64,000 bases of DNA, taken from contig NZ_CP030032.1 of NCBI RefSeq assembly GCF_003258315.1, positions 2,519,804 to 2,583,803 of the forward strand, read 5' to 3'. The notes below the pieces were generated by a model that saw only the letters and a list, made by a program, of their open reading frames with translations, searched no databases and was not told the origin of the DNA. This document shows, piece after piece, positions 35,218-44,085 of the stretch (the first letter of the stretch is position 1; the number at the start of each line of letters is the position of its first letter). The position numbers and the translations under genes were made by a program. The DNA is from Bradymonas sediminis. GTDB lineage: Bacteria; Myxococcota_A; Bradymonadia; Bradymonadales; Bradymonadaceae.

Positions 35218-37383
35218 TTAGCCGGCGGTGCGAATCCACAAACCTTCGAAGGAATCGCCCTCCGGGAAGCCCTTCATGCGCGGATAGTCCGACGCAGGCG
35301 GCGCGTTCTCGACGCTGCTTATCTTTCGGTTCGCGCGGTTGGCCGCGCGTCGCACCAATTTGGTGAGGCTGTCGCTCGGGCGTTTCTCATTGCGGCACAC
35401 CAGGAGCACCCCGCCCTTGGCCAGGCGCTTAAAGCACTCGACGAGCAGGTCTTCGTAGTCTTTCTTGACCGACCAGAAACCCGAACTCCCCGCCGCGGCG
35501 GTGGGCGGGTCGACGATGATGCCGTCGAATTGCTCGTCGCGGCGTTTGGCCTCGCCGCTCAAATACGCGCGGGCGTCGTCGGCCACCGAATAATTGAGCT
35601 TGCCGGAGATATGATTGAGCCGAAGGTTATCTTCCAACCACTCCAGGTAGCGCTTGGAGAGGTCGACGCTGACGACCTCGCAGCCAAGAGCTGTCAGCGC
35701 CACGCTGAACGCGCCGGTGTGGCAGAAGAGGTTGAGCCAGCGCTGGCCGGATTTGGCGATCTTTCGCATCTTGCGTCGATTCTCGCGCTGGTCAGCGAAG
35801 AACCCGACGTCGATGCCTTCCCAGGGCTCGCACCAATATTTCAGGCCGTCCTCCAGACCCACCACGCGCTCGCCTTCGCGGGCGTAGTTGGCGCCGCGCT
35901 CGATGACGCGCGCCAGGCGGTCGCCCGGGCCAGGCGTCTTCTCGGCGCGGATATCCTCGAAATGCTCCACCTCGAGGATCATGATCTCGGGGTTAAAGTC
36001 GAGGATATTCTGATAGACGCGGTCCCTGAATCCGAGCGCCGTCGCGCCGGTTAAGGTCGCCCGAAGCAGCGGTCCGACGCGGTCGATCTGCAGCCCGGGG
36101 AACCCGTCGGCTTCGGCGTGGACCAGGCGGAAAAGATCGGTCTCGGCGGTGTCGCGGGTCAATCGACTGCGCGCGGCCAGGGCCTCGTCGACGCGCAGGT
36201 CGATCTCTTCTTCGAAGTTCTTGGCCGCGCCGCTGTCGTGGCTCCACAGGCGCGCGGCGAGCTGGCCGGGGCCTTCGACCAGCGCCCAGGGGCCCGGGCG
36301 CCCACGGGTATCCATCAGGTGAACGATAGTACCAGGGTCGATCGTATCGCGCCGGCCGGTGTCGCGGTCTTCGAGCACCCAGGGGTGCCCTTTGCGCGAC
36401 AGGATTTCGAGGCTGCGGTCGGAGACCTGCAACTTCGCGATGCGCTCGGTGCGCGTGTCTTTGGGTCGCTTGGCGCGATCGGCCGCGGCGGCCTCGTCCT
36501 CTTCGACCTCGGGCTCGTCTTCGATCCAGACGACCGGGTCCTCGGGCCACCATTTTGCGCCGGCGTTCCAACTATGCGCCAAATCATGGCCGGTCGCGCC
36601 TTCCTCAACGCCCTCACCGCCCATATAAAAGAACGCGGCGGCCCTCAGTCGCAGCCCACCCTCGACCATAAACCCACCGCGCCGGGCATCGCCGAGCACC
36701 GGCATATCGTTGGCAGCAAGCAGGTCGAGCAGCCACTCGACCGGGTCGGGGACCTGCTCAAACTCACCGTTTTGGGGCATCGGCGTGAGCTGCAATTCGG
36801 CGAGCCCGTTGCGGATCGTCGTGGCGCTATAATCCACCGGGATCTGATGCGCCCCGACCAGCCGGCCCTGCGGCAGCGCCGGCGCGGGGACGAGCACCAC
36901 CCAGGTGATCATCAGCGCCCCGCTTCCCCAGGTCTTTAGCAGCGTGTCGCTGGCCTTATCCTCAAGCCCGAAGAGCCAGGGTCCACCGCCCTCGGCCGGC
37001 ATCTGCCACACCGGTGAGAAGCCGTCGCGATTGACCCCCAGGGAGTCGGCCAAAAAGAGAATGGGGTTCATCGGATCATCGCGGTCCAGCACCCCGGGCA
37101 TGCCCACGGGCTTGTCCACGACGATCCAATCGTCGCCGCGCGCCAGGCCTGCGGCGCTCGGGATGCCGCTTGGCTCCTCGCCCGGGCCGACCTCGGCGCG
37201 CACCCGCGCGTCGCGGTCCACGACCTTGTCGGGCTTGCGCGTGATCAACTCCTCGACGCGCACCTTTCCCTGCTCAAAAGCCTGCGCGATCTGAGCGTCG
37301 GTGGCGTCGGGCCACGCGCGGTGCAGCAGCGCGGCGATGGTTTTGGGTTCGGCTTCGGCGGGGATGCGAAATTTCAATTCCAT
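35218..37383 (-). CDS. Fusion: degenerate pseudouridine synthase domain + RlmI-type rRNA methyltransferase
   Basis: 721 residues, nearly twice the normal RlmI length. The N-terminus (1-75) is S4/RluA-like. The next part (about 85-300) aligns with RluA-type pseudouridine synthases (WIVVDKPVGMPGVLDRDD) but the catalytic HRLDxxTSG is replaced by WQMPAEGGG, so the essential aspartate is missing. From about 315 a PUA domain starts (LQVSDRSLEILSRKGHPWVL), then the class I methyltransferase: VGFFADQRENRRKM, WLNLFCHTGAFSVAL and GIIVDPPTAA. RlmI methylates C5 of 23S rRNA cytosine 1962 in E. coli. I infer an RNA-binding role for the dead N-terminal half. It is 12 bases after nth on the same strand. Confidence 0.88.
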   Translation of the reverse strand: MELKFRIPAEAEPKTIAALLHRAWPDATDAQIAQAFEQGKVRVEELITRKPDKVVDRDARVRAEVGPGEEPSGIPSAAGLARGDDWIVVDKPVGMPGVLDRDDPMNPILFLADSLGVNRDGFSPVWQMPAEGGGPWLFGLEDKASDTLLKTWGSGALMITWVVLVPAPALPQGRLVGAHQIPVDYSATTIRNGLAELQLTPMPQNGEFEQVPDPVEWLLDLLAANDMPVLGDARRGGFMVEGGLRLRAAAFFYMGGEGVEEGATGHDLAHSWNAGAKWWPEDPVVWIEDEPEVEEDEAAAADRAKRPKDTRTERIAKLQVSDRSLEILSRKGHPWVLEDRDTGRRDTIDPGTIVHLMDTRGRPGPWALVEGPGQLAARLWSHDSGAAKNFEEEIDLRVDEALAARSRLTRDTAETDLFRLVHAEADGFPGLQIDRVGPLLRATLTGATALGFRDRVYQNILDFNPEIMILEVEHFEDIRAEKTPGPGDRLARVIERGANYAREGERVVGLEDGLKYWCEPWEGIDVGFFADQRENRRKMRKIAKSGQRWLNLFCHTGAFSVALTALGCEVVSVDLSKRYLEWLEDNLRLNHISGKLNYSVADDARAYLSGEAKRRDEQFDGIIVDPPTAAAGSSGFWSVKKDYEDLLVECFKRLAKGGVLLVCRNEKRPSDSLTKLVRRAANRANRKISSVENAPPASDYPRMKGFPEGDSFEGLWIRTAG

Positions 37384-37395
37384 AAGGCTTCCAAT

Positions 37396-38025
37396 TTAGT
37401 CCGCGTCGGACGCGGCCCATTTGCAGATCGGGCAGGTTTCGGCTTCGTGCCCACGCGCGGGGCAATATTCACGGCCGAAATAAATGATTTGAAGGTGACG
37501 GCGATTCCAGGTCTCTTTGGGGAAGACGGCGCAGAGGTCCTTCTCGACTTGGTTTACACTTTTACTGGTCGTAAGTCCCCAGCGTTTCGCGAGTCGGTGA
37601 ATATGGGTGTCGACCGGAAACGACGGCACCCCGTACATCTGGGCCATCACGACCAGGGCGGTCTTTCGCCCAACGCCGGGCAACTTCATAAGCCCCGAGA
37701 GCGTGTCGGGGACCACGCCATCCCACTTCTCCACGAGCAACTCCGAGGCCGCCTTGATGCGTTTTGCCTTGGTTGGGGCGAGCCCGCAACTCTTAATCTG
37801 CTCGAGGATCTCCTCTTCCGATAGTTTCGCCATATCGTGCGGGTTATCCGCAAGCGCGAAGAGACCGGGCGTCACCATATTGACGCGCTTGTCGGTGCAT
37901 TGGGCCGACAATAAGACCGCGATCGTCAGCGTGAACGCGTCGGTATGATCGAGGGGGATGGGAGGCTCGGGGTAGAGCTCATCGAGGATTTCACCAATTT
38001 TATCTGCTTTATCTTGGATATTCAT
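37396..38025 (-). CDS. nth: Endonuclease III
   Basis: Base-excision repair glycosylase/AP lyase for oxidised pyrimidines. 209 residues from the ATG at 38025, with AAGG seven bases upstream; longer frames are low quality. The helix-hairpin-helix lysine is in LPGVGRKTA (K121) and the catalytic aspartate in VDTHIHRL (D139), exactly where E. coli has K120 and D138. The C-terminal cluster loop is unusual: C188, C198 and C201 are present but spacing is 9-2 and the fourth cysteine is absent (KWAASDAD follows), so the [4Fe-4S] cluster may be altered or lost. Confidence 0.93.
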   Translation of the reverse strand: MNIQDKADKIGEILDELYPEPPIPLDHTDAFTLTIAVLLSAQCTDKRVNMVTPGLFALADNPHDMAKLSEEEILEQIKSCGLAPTKAKRIKAASELLVEKWDGVVPDTLSGLMKLPGVGRKTALVVMAQMYGVPSFPVDTHIHRLAKRWGLTTSKSVNQVEKDLCAVFPKETWNRRHLQIIYFGREYCPARGHEAETCPICKWAASDAD

Positions 38026-38272
38026 GGGCGCCCTTCTAGTCCGTGTCGCCTCAGAGCTCAACCCACCAACGCGAAGCGATGAAATATCGGCGCCTGTTCC
38101 GTGGTTTTGTTGCCCGTCCGACCGCGCGATGCCGCCGCCCACCGTAGAGCCGCTAATTTTCGTGACAACCCGCCCCATTGGCCTACAATGGCACGGAGCA
38201 GCGTCCTCAACTCATTTATCGAAATCAACGTCTATCGAAATCAACGCCTGATAAACGTCTGCCTGCGTATCT

Positions 38273-40090
38273 ATGCCCATTAATACGACCCGCAAAAATA
38301 TCCCCTATACCGTCGATTATCTGCTCGGTTTGCTCTCCGACGCCAAGCTCTTGAGCCCCGACCAGGTTCAGCAGGTGCGCGCCCAGCACGCGAGCGTGCG
38401 CACCCGAATCATGCGCGAGCGTGTGGCGCGCGAGGGGACGAAAAAGGCGGCGCGCACGCGCGTGGGCCCGGCCGAGATTATCGCGGAGTTTCGCTTTTTG
38501 TCGCCCACCGGCGACCCGGTGGACCAGGACGCGATCGCGCGCCTGGTGGCCGCCGATGCCGGCATTCCCTTCGAGAAGCCGGACCCGATCGAGATCGACA
38601 TGAAGTTGGTGGCGACCACGGTCAGCCAGCCATTTGCGCGCCACCACTCGTGCATCCCGCTGCGCCTGGAGAACGGCAAGATCGTCTTCGCCCTGGAGAA
38701 CCCCTACGATATCGAGTTGGTCCGCCAGCTCACCGAGGTCGCCGACCAGCCGATCAAGATCGTGCTGAGCTCCAAAAAAGACATCGCCAAGCTCATCTCG
38801 GAGGTCTACGGGCTCAGCTCTTCGATCACCGCCGCCGAGCAAGAGGCGAGCAGCGGGCTGGACATCGGCAACCTCGAGCAATTGGTTCGCCTCAAGACCA
38901 CCGGCGACATCGAGCCAACCGACCGCCCGATCATCAACGCGGTCGAGTACCTGCTCAATTACGCCTTCGACCAGCGCGCGAGCGACATCCATATTGAGCC
39001 CAAGCGCGAGCACACAATGGTGCGACTGCGCATCGATGGGGTGCTTCATAATATCTACCAATTCCCGATGGCCATCCACCGCGCGTTCACCAGCCGCATC
39101 AAGATGCTGGCGCGCATGGATATCAGCGAGCGGCGCCGGCCCCAGGACGGGCGCATTAAGACCCAGCGCGACCAGCATGAGATCGAACTTCGTGTCTCGA
39201 GCATGCCCGTGGCTTTTGGCGAAAAGCTGGTCATCCGCGTCTTTGACCCGCAGTCGACGATTAAAGATCTCAGCGCAGTGGGTATGAGCCCGCAGGAGGT
39301 CGAGCAATGGCGAAAATTCATCCACCGCCCGCACGGGATGATCCTGGTCACCGGCCCCACAGGCAGCGGCAAGACGACCACGCTTTATTCGACCCTCAAG
39401 GAGTTGGCCGGATCGGATGTCAATATCACCACGGTCGAAGACCCCATCGAGATGGTCCACGAGGAGTTCAACCAGGTGCTGGTGCAGCGGCGCATCGACA
39501 TCACCTTCGCCTCGGCGCTGCGCACGATCTTGCGCCAGGACCCGGACATCGTGATGATCGGTGAGATTCGCGACGCCGAGACCGCCCAGATGGCCGCCCA
39601 GGCGGCGCTGACCGGCCACCTGGTGCTCAGCACCCTGCATACCAACGACACCGCCTCGACCATCACGCGCCTCATCGACCTTGGCATTGAGCCGTTTTTG
39701 CTCTCCTCGGTGCTCGTGGGCATCATGGCCCAGCGCCTGGTGCGCAGCATCTGCCCGGACTGCAAAACGGAGACAACGCTGACCGCCGAGCAGGTCGAGA
39801 TGCTCGACATCAAATTGCCGCCGCGCTCGGAGCGCGCGCTTCCGGCCTATTACGGGCAAGGGTGCAGCAATTGCCGGGGCACCGGCTATTATGGGCGCAC
39901 CGGGATCTTCGAGATGCTCACAGTCGACTCGGCCATCGGCCGGCTCATAACTCGACAGGCCGACGCGCCTGAGATACGAAGGGCAGCGCGCGCTAATGGC
40001 ATGATTCCGTTGCAGGAAGGCGCGATTCGCAAACTCGCCGGTGGATTGACCACCTTCGAGGAAGTCATGACCATCTGCTCGGAATCCTGA
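38273..40090 (+). CDS. GspE/PilB-type secretion or pilus assembly ATPase
   Basis: 605 residues. N-terminal GspE/PilB N1 domain (to about 170), then the hexameric ATPase: ASDIHIEPK, Walker A GPTGSGKTTT (about 361-370), Asp box TVEDPIE, Walker B IVMIGEIRDAETA, His box LSTLHTND, and the zinc tetracysteine CPDC (about 497) with CSNC (about 531) before GTGYYGRTGIFEM. All catalytic parts are intact. No other T2SS or pilus genes lie next to it, so the system is elsewhere; from sequence alone GspE and PilB cannot be separated with certainty. A DUF1499 protein follows by nine bases. Confidence 0.92.
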   Translation: MPINTTRKNIPYTVDYLLGLLSDAKLLSPDQVQQVRAQHASVRTRIMRERVAREGTKKAARTRVGPAEIIAEFRFLSPTGDPVDQDAIARLVAADAGIPFEKPDPIEIDMKLVATTVSQPFARHHSCIPLRLENGKIVFALENPYDIELVRQLTEVADQPIKIVLSSKKDIAKLISEVYGLSSSITAAEQEASSGLDIGNLEQLVRLKTTGDIEPTDRPIINAVEYLLNYAFDQRASDIHIEPKREHTMVRLRIDGVLHNIYQFPMAIHRAFTSRIKMLARMDISERRRPQDGRIKTQRDQHEIELRVSSMPVAFGEKLVIRVFDPQSTIKDLSAVGMSPQEVEQWRKFIHRPHGMILVTGPTGSGKTTTLYSTLKELAGSDVNITTVEDPIEMVHEEFNQVLVQRRIDITFASALRTILRQDPDIVMIGEIRDAETAQMAAQAALTGHLVLSTLHTNDTASTITRLIDLGIEPFLLSSVLVGIMAQRLVRSICPDCKTETTLTAEQVEMLDIKLPPRSERALPAYYGQGCSNCRGTGYYGRTGIFEMLTVDSAIGRLITRQADAPEIRRAARANGMIPLQEGAIRKLAGGLTTFEEVMTICSES

Positions 40091-40098
40091 GGAGAGCT

Positions 40099-40629
40099 AT
40101 GAAACGACGATTATTCATCGCGCTGGCGATCCTGGTCGCGTCCACCGTCACCGCCCTTTTGGTGGCCGCCATGATCTGGCCGGTTATCAACGAGGTCGAG
40201 ACGGGCATGTCGGCCGAATACCCCGAGATCCAGCCCCAATATTATACCACCGACCCGCAGCGGGTCTTCGAGGAGACGCGCGCCAGCGTCGAGTCCCTGG
40301 ATGCCTGGACCCTGGTGTCCCAGGACGCCGCCCAATATCGCCTGAAGGCTCAGCGAGAAACCCAGGTCTTCGGGTTTATCGACGACGTCTCGATCCGCGT
40401 GGAGCCGGTCACCGAGTTTGTGACCCGCATCCACGTAAAGAGTGCCTCCCAGATCGGCAAGGGCGACTTCGGGCAGAACGCGCGCAATATCAAGGAGCTC
40501 TTCGCCGCGCTCGACGCACGCCTGGGCGCGGTGAAGCTCAACCCGGATACCCTGCGCAGCGACACCGCGCCAGCGGATACACCCGCGGATGATGAAAAGA
40601 AGGGAGCCGAGGGCGACGCCCAAAAATAG
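40099..40629 (+). CDS. DUF1499 family membrane-anchored protein
   Basis: 176 residues, starting eight bases after the ATPase gene with GGAG before the ATG. One N-terminal membrane anchor (LFIALAILVASTVTALLVAA), then the DUF1499 core: VFEETRASVESLDAWTLVSQ, GFIDDVSIRVEPVTEFVTRI, HVKSASQIGKGDFGQNARNI. The C-terminus is charged and disordered. The family is uncharacterised, often in cell-envelope contexts. Coupling to the ATPase gene suggests a shared transcript; a terminator follows. Confidence 0.85.
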   Translation: MKRRLFIALAILVASTVTALLVAAMIWPVINEVETGMSAEYPEIQPQYYTTDPQRVFEETRASVESLDAWTLVSQDAAQYRLKAQRETQVFGFIDDVSIRVEPVTEFVTRIHVKSASQIGKGDFGQNARNIKELFAALDARLGAVKLNPDTLRSDTAPADTPADDEKKGAEGDAQK

Positions 40630-40669
40630 CCGACGCCCACGCCGTCGCACACGTCTTTGAACACCCCAT

Positions 40670-40715
40670 AACGCGCGCACCCACCGACTTCATCCGGTAG
40701 GTTCGCGCGTTTTTC
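40670..40715 (+). terminator. Intrinsic terminator after the ATPase-DUF1499 pair
   Basis: AACGCGCG pairs with CGCGCGTT, extended by ACC/GGT and ACCG/CGGT on the inside, with a T-rich tail (TTTTTCTTT). Confidence 0.75.
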
Positions 40716-40908
40716 TTTGCCCCCATGGCCACGGTTTTTCGCGGCCCGGCGCGACTGGTCAAACAGCACTCCACCCGGGGCGACTTATGATCTCAATGTC
40801 ATAGCGAAATCCTCCTTCTACCGCCCTGCGCGCCGCATTGAGCTGGCCTCATAGCCCGCGCGAGTCGCGGACGAGGTCGAGGCGCGCGCCTAAAATAAAA
40901 CCCCAACC

Positions 40909-40924
40909 CGGCACGCCCCTTGCA
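40909..40924 (+). promoter_or_regulatory. Sigma-54 promoter upstream of membrane protein gene
   Basis: CGGCACGCCCCTTGCA matches TGGCACG-N4-TTGCA at every position except the first, with GG and GC correctly phased. It lies 126 bases before the ATG at 41050, room for a leader and, further up, for an activator site. Confidence 0.65.
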
Positions 40925-41049
40925 CTACAGATAAATTAGACGAGGGACTCGCCCCTATTGAACCGCCCAATCTGGCGGCGACCTTCTGAGTATGACCCCT
41001 TAGCCAAGAGCAGCGGCACCGTCAGCGCGGAACACGAGTGAGGAGTGAT

Positions 41050-41544
41050 ATGTCCCAGCGAAGTCTTGTAAAACGCCAAAACCTTCCAATCAAAACCTCT
41101 TCGAGTTCCCCGCGTCGTCGCCTCAAGAATATCTTGGCCTTCACGGCAGCGTTCACCGGGCTCACGGTCGCGGGAGCGATGCCGGCCTGGGCGCAGGGAC
41201 CCCCCATTTCGGCAGGCGCCGAGGGCTTCGCCGCCCTGGGCGTCATCTCCTGGGTCCAGGTGACCTTCGCCTCGGTGGTGAGCGTGCTGGTGGGGTGGGT
41301 TTTAGCGACCGTGTTCCTCTGGGTCGCGGGGCGGATGCGCTGGGTGACGCGGCACCGCCAGAATCGACTCGCGCGCGCCTTACAGGTCGCGCTCGGCGGA
41401 CTGCTGCTGATGGCCGTGCTGCTGCCGTACCTGGCCGAGCATCACCCGGTCGTGGCCATGATGCTCCCGCTGATGGGCATCGTCACGACGCTGGCGGTGG
41501 GGATGCGCAGCGCGCATGTGATCGACCAAAACCCCACGCTCTAA
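41050..41544 (+). CDS. Small polytopic membrane protein, unknown
   Basis: 164 residues from the ATG at 41050, with GAGGAG close upstream. A basic N-terminus is followed by hydrophobic LAFTAAFTGLTVAGAMPAWA, possibly a cleaved signal peptide, then three membrane helices: SVVSVLVGWVLATVFLWVAG, a second near LGGLLLMAVLLPYLAEH and a third in MMLPLMGIVTTLAVGM. No family recognised. The sigma-54 promoter suggests conditional expression. Confidence 0.65.
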   Translation: MSQRSLVKRQNLPIKTSSSSPRRRLKNILAFTAAFTGLTVAGAMPAWAQGPPISAGAEGFAALGVISWVQVTFASVVSVLVGWVLATVFLWVAGRMRWVTRHRQNRLARALQVALGGLLLMAVLLPYLAEHHPVVAMMLPLMGIVTTLAVGMRSAHVIDQNPTL

Positions 41545-41549
41545 TAAAA

Positions 41550-41575
41550 ACGCCGCGCCCCATCCGGGCGCGGCG
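41550..41575. terminator. Bidirectional intrinsic terminator
   Basis: A perfect 11-bp stem ACGCCGCGCCC/GGGCGCGGCGT with a CATCC loop between convergent genes; A-rich sequence on its left supplies a T run for the minus-strand transcript. Confidence 0.8.
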
Positions 41576-41619
41576 TCTTCATCGCAAAAATCTTTCCTCC
41601 CACGAGCCACACCCGGCGA

Positions 41620-42159
41620 TTATTTCGCCGCGGCCTTGATGAGCTTGCGCAACTTGTCTTCGGTGTGCACGCCGCTGTCGGTGAAGGTAATCTTGCCATC
41701 GGGCGAAACGAGCACCAGCGTCGGCAAATGCGACACATTATAGGCGTTCATCCCCTGCCCATTATCGAGCACGACCGAGAAGGTATATTTATTCTGTTCC
41801 AGGTACCTCGCGACTTTGGCCTCGCGCCCCGGCCCGGCGTTGTCGACGTTGACCGAAATGATCTGCAGGGAATCGCTGAGTTCGGGGTCATCCTCGAGCT
41901 TCTGCACGATCGGCATTTGCTCGCGACACGGCGGGCACCAGGTCGCCCAGAAGTCGAGCAATACGGTCTTCTCGCCGCGGAAATCCTGCACGGCGAGCAT
42001 CTCGGTCGAGCCGATCACCGGCAGCGAGAGCTCGGGCGCGTCTCCCCCGGTCCCCGGCCCGCCCCGCGACGCTCCGCGTTTCATATAAAGCGTGAAGCCG
42101 GCGCCAATAAGCACCAAAAATAAGATGGCGCTGATGAAGTTCTTCGTATTCTGATTCAC
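41620..42159 (-). CDS. TlpA/ResA-type thiol-disulfide oxidoreductase
   Basis: 179 residues. An N-terminal membrane anchor (FISAILFLVLIGAGFTLYM) puts the thioredoxin domain in the periplasm. The active site is WCPPC (C75, C78) inside LLDFWATWCPPCREQMP, and the cis-proline region is VSHLPTLVLVSPDG. Such proteins reduce cytochrome c haem-binding cysteines or other periplasmic disulfides. The gene overlaps the peptide-binding lipoprotein gene by four bases (ATGA), so the two are coupled. Confidence 0.9.
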   Translation of the reverse strand: MNQNTKNFISAILFLVLIGAGFTLYMKRGASRGGPGTGGDAPELSLPVIGSTEMLAVQDFRGEKTVLLDFWATWCPPCREQMPIVQKLEDDPELSDSLQIISVNVDNAGPGREAKVARYLEQNKYTFSVVLDNGQGMNAYNVSHLPTLVLVSPDGKITFTDSGVHTEDKLRKLIKAAAK

Positions 42160-43823
42160 GGAGTCACCTTGTTTAACTCTTGAAGATCACCGGGCTGCTC
42201 GGCCAGCGCGGGGCTATCTGGCGTGGCGCTCTCTGCGCCAGCTCGCCGCGTTTTCTTTAGGCCCTCAAAACGCGCGTTCGGCGTCATAAAATAACCCTGG
42301 GTCCCGACGCTTGTGACCGCAATATTATCCTCATGCCATAGCGAAATATAGGGCAAATCCTCGGCGAGGATCTGCTGGACCTCATGGTAGATGGCCTTTC
42401 GCTTTTCGACGTCGGTCTCGTGCTCGCCGCGCTCCAGCAGCGCGTCCACCCGCGGGTTGGAATACGCGCCGCGGTTCGCCCCGGCCGAGCGATTCTCGGG
42501 GGACGGGATATTCTTGGAATGAAAAATCCAGGTATAGAGCCCCGGGTCGAGCACCGACGGCCACTGCATGGTGGTTAACTCAAAATTTCGACTTTTGATA
42601 TCAGAATAAAAGGTGCCCCACTCATAGGAGCGCACCGTCACGTCGATGCCAATGCGCGCGAGCTGATGGGCCATCAATTGCACGAGCGACTTGCGGAATT
42701 TATTGGCCGAGACCTTAAACTCCAACTTAAAGCGCGGCAGCGGACCGTCGCCATCCGGGTCCGGATAGCCGGCCTCATCGAGGAGTTTTTTGGCGCGCTC
42801 GACGTCAAAATCATAGGTCGCGACGTCGCCCTCATACGCCCAATGCCCCGGCGAGAGCATGCCAGTGGACAGACGCGCCAGGCCCCGGAATTTATATTCG
42901 ATGATGGCTTCGCGATCGATGCCGTGGGCGATGGCCTGGCGAACCTTCGGGTTCTTTAAAATCGGGTGCTCAAGGTTGAAGGCCACGTAGGTATATTTGA
43001 ACGAGGGCGCGGTCTTCACGCTCAGGCGCTCGGCGTCTTCGAGCACCGGCAGCATCAGGGGCGCGACGGCGTTCTGCACCAGGTCGGCGGACTTCCCGAG
43101 CATCGCCAGCAGCCGCGTATTATCGTCCTCGACGATCTTAAAGAGCACGCGGTCGAGCGCGGGTTGGCCGTCGTGGTATTTGTCGAAGCTCTCCAGAAGG
43201 TAGGCTTTATCGGCCTCGTTGCTCACAAATTTAAAGGGGCCGGCGCCGATGACCTTGCCCGGACAACTCGGATGCCCGCCACATTGATGCTTGGGGACGA
43301 TACCCATCGTCAGGTCATTCAAAAACGCCGCGAACGGATCCTTGAGCGTGATGATGAGCCGCCGCTCGTCGATGACCTCGAAGCTCTTTATGCGCTTTGT
43401 GGTGCCCGCGTACGGGCTATTCACGAGCTTACTGCCGAGCTCCATATAGGTATATTCGACGTCGGCTGTGGTGAGGGGTTCTCCGTCGTGAAAATAGATA
43501 TCGTCGCGCAGCGTCACCTCGTAGCGCACCGGCGAGGGCTGCTCGACGGACGCGGCGAGGTCGAGCTTCGGCTCACCGGAGTTGGTGTCCGAGGAGAGCA
43601 ACCCGGCGTGCAAAAGACCGACGAGCTTGGCGCTGGCGTCGCTGGTGGCAAAGCGCGGGTCGAGCCCCTTGGGCGAGGAGTCGAGCAGCACGATAAAAGG
43701 CGGCGCATCGCTCGAGGCCGAATCACACCCGCCCAGGCTCGTCCCGAATAAGAGAACAGCGCCGAGCAGCAGAAATCGAGATAACGCGAGAGAAAACGCG
43801 GACTTATGAAAAGATAGTTGCAT
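42156..43823 (-). CDS. ABC transporter substrate-binding lipoprotein, peptide type (SBP family 5)
   Basis: 555 residues. The signal peptide ends in LFGTSLGGC (lipidated). SBP_bac_5 features: LDPRFATSDASAKLVGLLHA, the LRDDIYFHDGEPLTTADVEY motif, VIGAGPFKF, and KVRQAIAHGIDREAII. Typical ligands are oligopeptides or other short compounds, delivered to an inner-membrane ABC permease; no permease or ATPase gene is adjacent. Coupled to a thioredoxin-like gene downstream, an odd partner. A ligand cannot be named. Confidence 0.9.
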   Translation of the reverse strand: MQLSFHKSAFSLALSRFLLLGAVLLFGTSLGGCDSASSDAPPFIVLLDSSPKGLDPRFATSDASAKLVGLLHAGLLSSDTNSGEPKLDLAASVEQPSPVRYEVTLRDDIYFHDGEPLTTADVEYTYMELGSKLVNSPYAGTTKRIKSFEVIDERRLIITLKDPFAAFLNDLTMGIVPKHQCGGHPSCPGKVIGAGPFKFVSNEADKAYLLESFDKYHDGQPALDRVLFKIVEDDNTRLLAMLGKSADLVQNAVAPLMLPVLEDAERLSVKTAPSFKYTYVAFNLEHPILKNPKVRQAIAHGIDREAIIEYKFRGLARLSTGMLSPGHWAYEGDVATYDFDVERAKKLLDEAGYPDPDGDGPLPRFKLEFKVSANKFRKSLVQLMAHQLARIGIDVTVRSYEWGTFYSDIKSRNFELTTMQWPSVLDPGLYTWIFHSKNIPSPENRSAGANRGAYSNPRVDALLERGEHETDVEKRKAIYHEVQQILAEDLPYISLWHEDNIAVTSVGTQGYFMTPNARFEGLKKTRRAGAESATPDSPALAEQPGDLQELNKVTP

Positions 43824-44085
43824 CGCGAACCTAAAAGAAAAACGTCACCCAGGCGCAAAACGCCCGGCCCCGAGTATAACGCCGGAGGCGGCCTAGATGC
43901 ACGGACCATTTCAGCGCATTTCTGAGCCGCGGGCAACAGCAGCGGACGAAATCTTCGGATTGGCCACGTCGTGTCGGTGCGCAGATTTAAGCCTAACGAT
44001 ACGAAATTGCCGCGCGCAAACGCCTCGCCGCGTTCGGGACGCGCGATTAAAAGAGCAAATAGCAACTTATCCAAAGGGGGGAACC

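Larger units (their letters stand above)
40630..41049. other. Gene-free stretch with a terminator and a sigma-54 promoter
   Basis: About 420 bases. It holds the terminator of the DUF1499 gene (40670-40715) and a near-consensus sigma-54 promoter (40909-40924) for the gene at 41050. I see no credible gene between them. Confidence 0.6.

Noticed and set aside
38225-39859. 544-residue frame opposite the GspE/PilB gene
   Set aside because: Shadow of a well-conserved ATPase gene; the composition is typical of antisense GC-rich frames.
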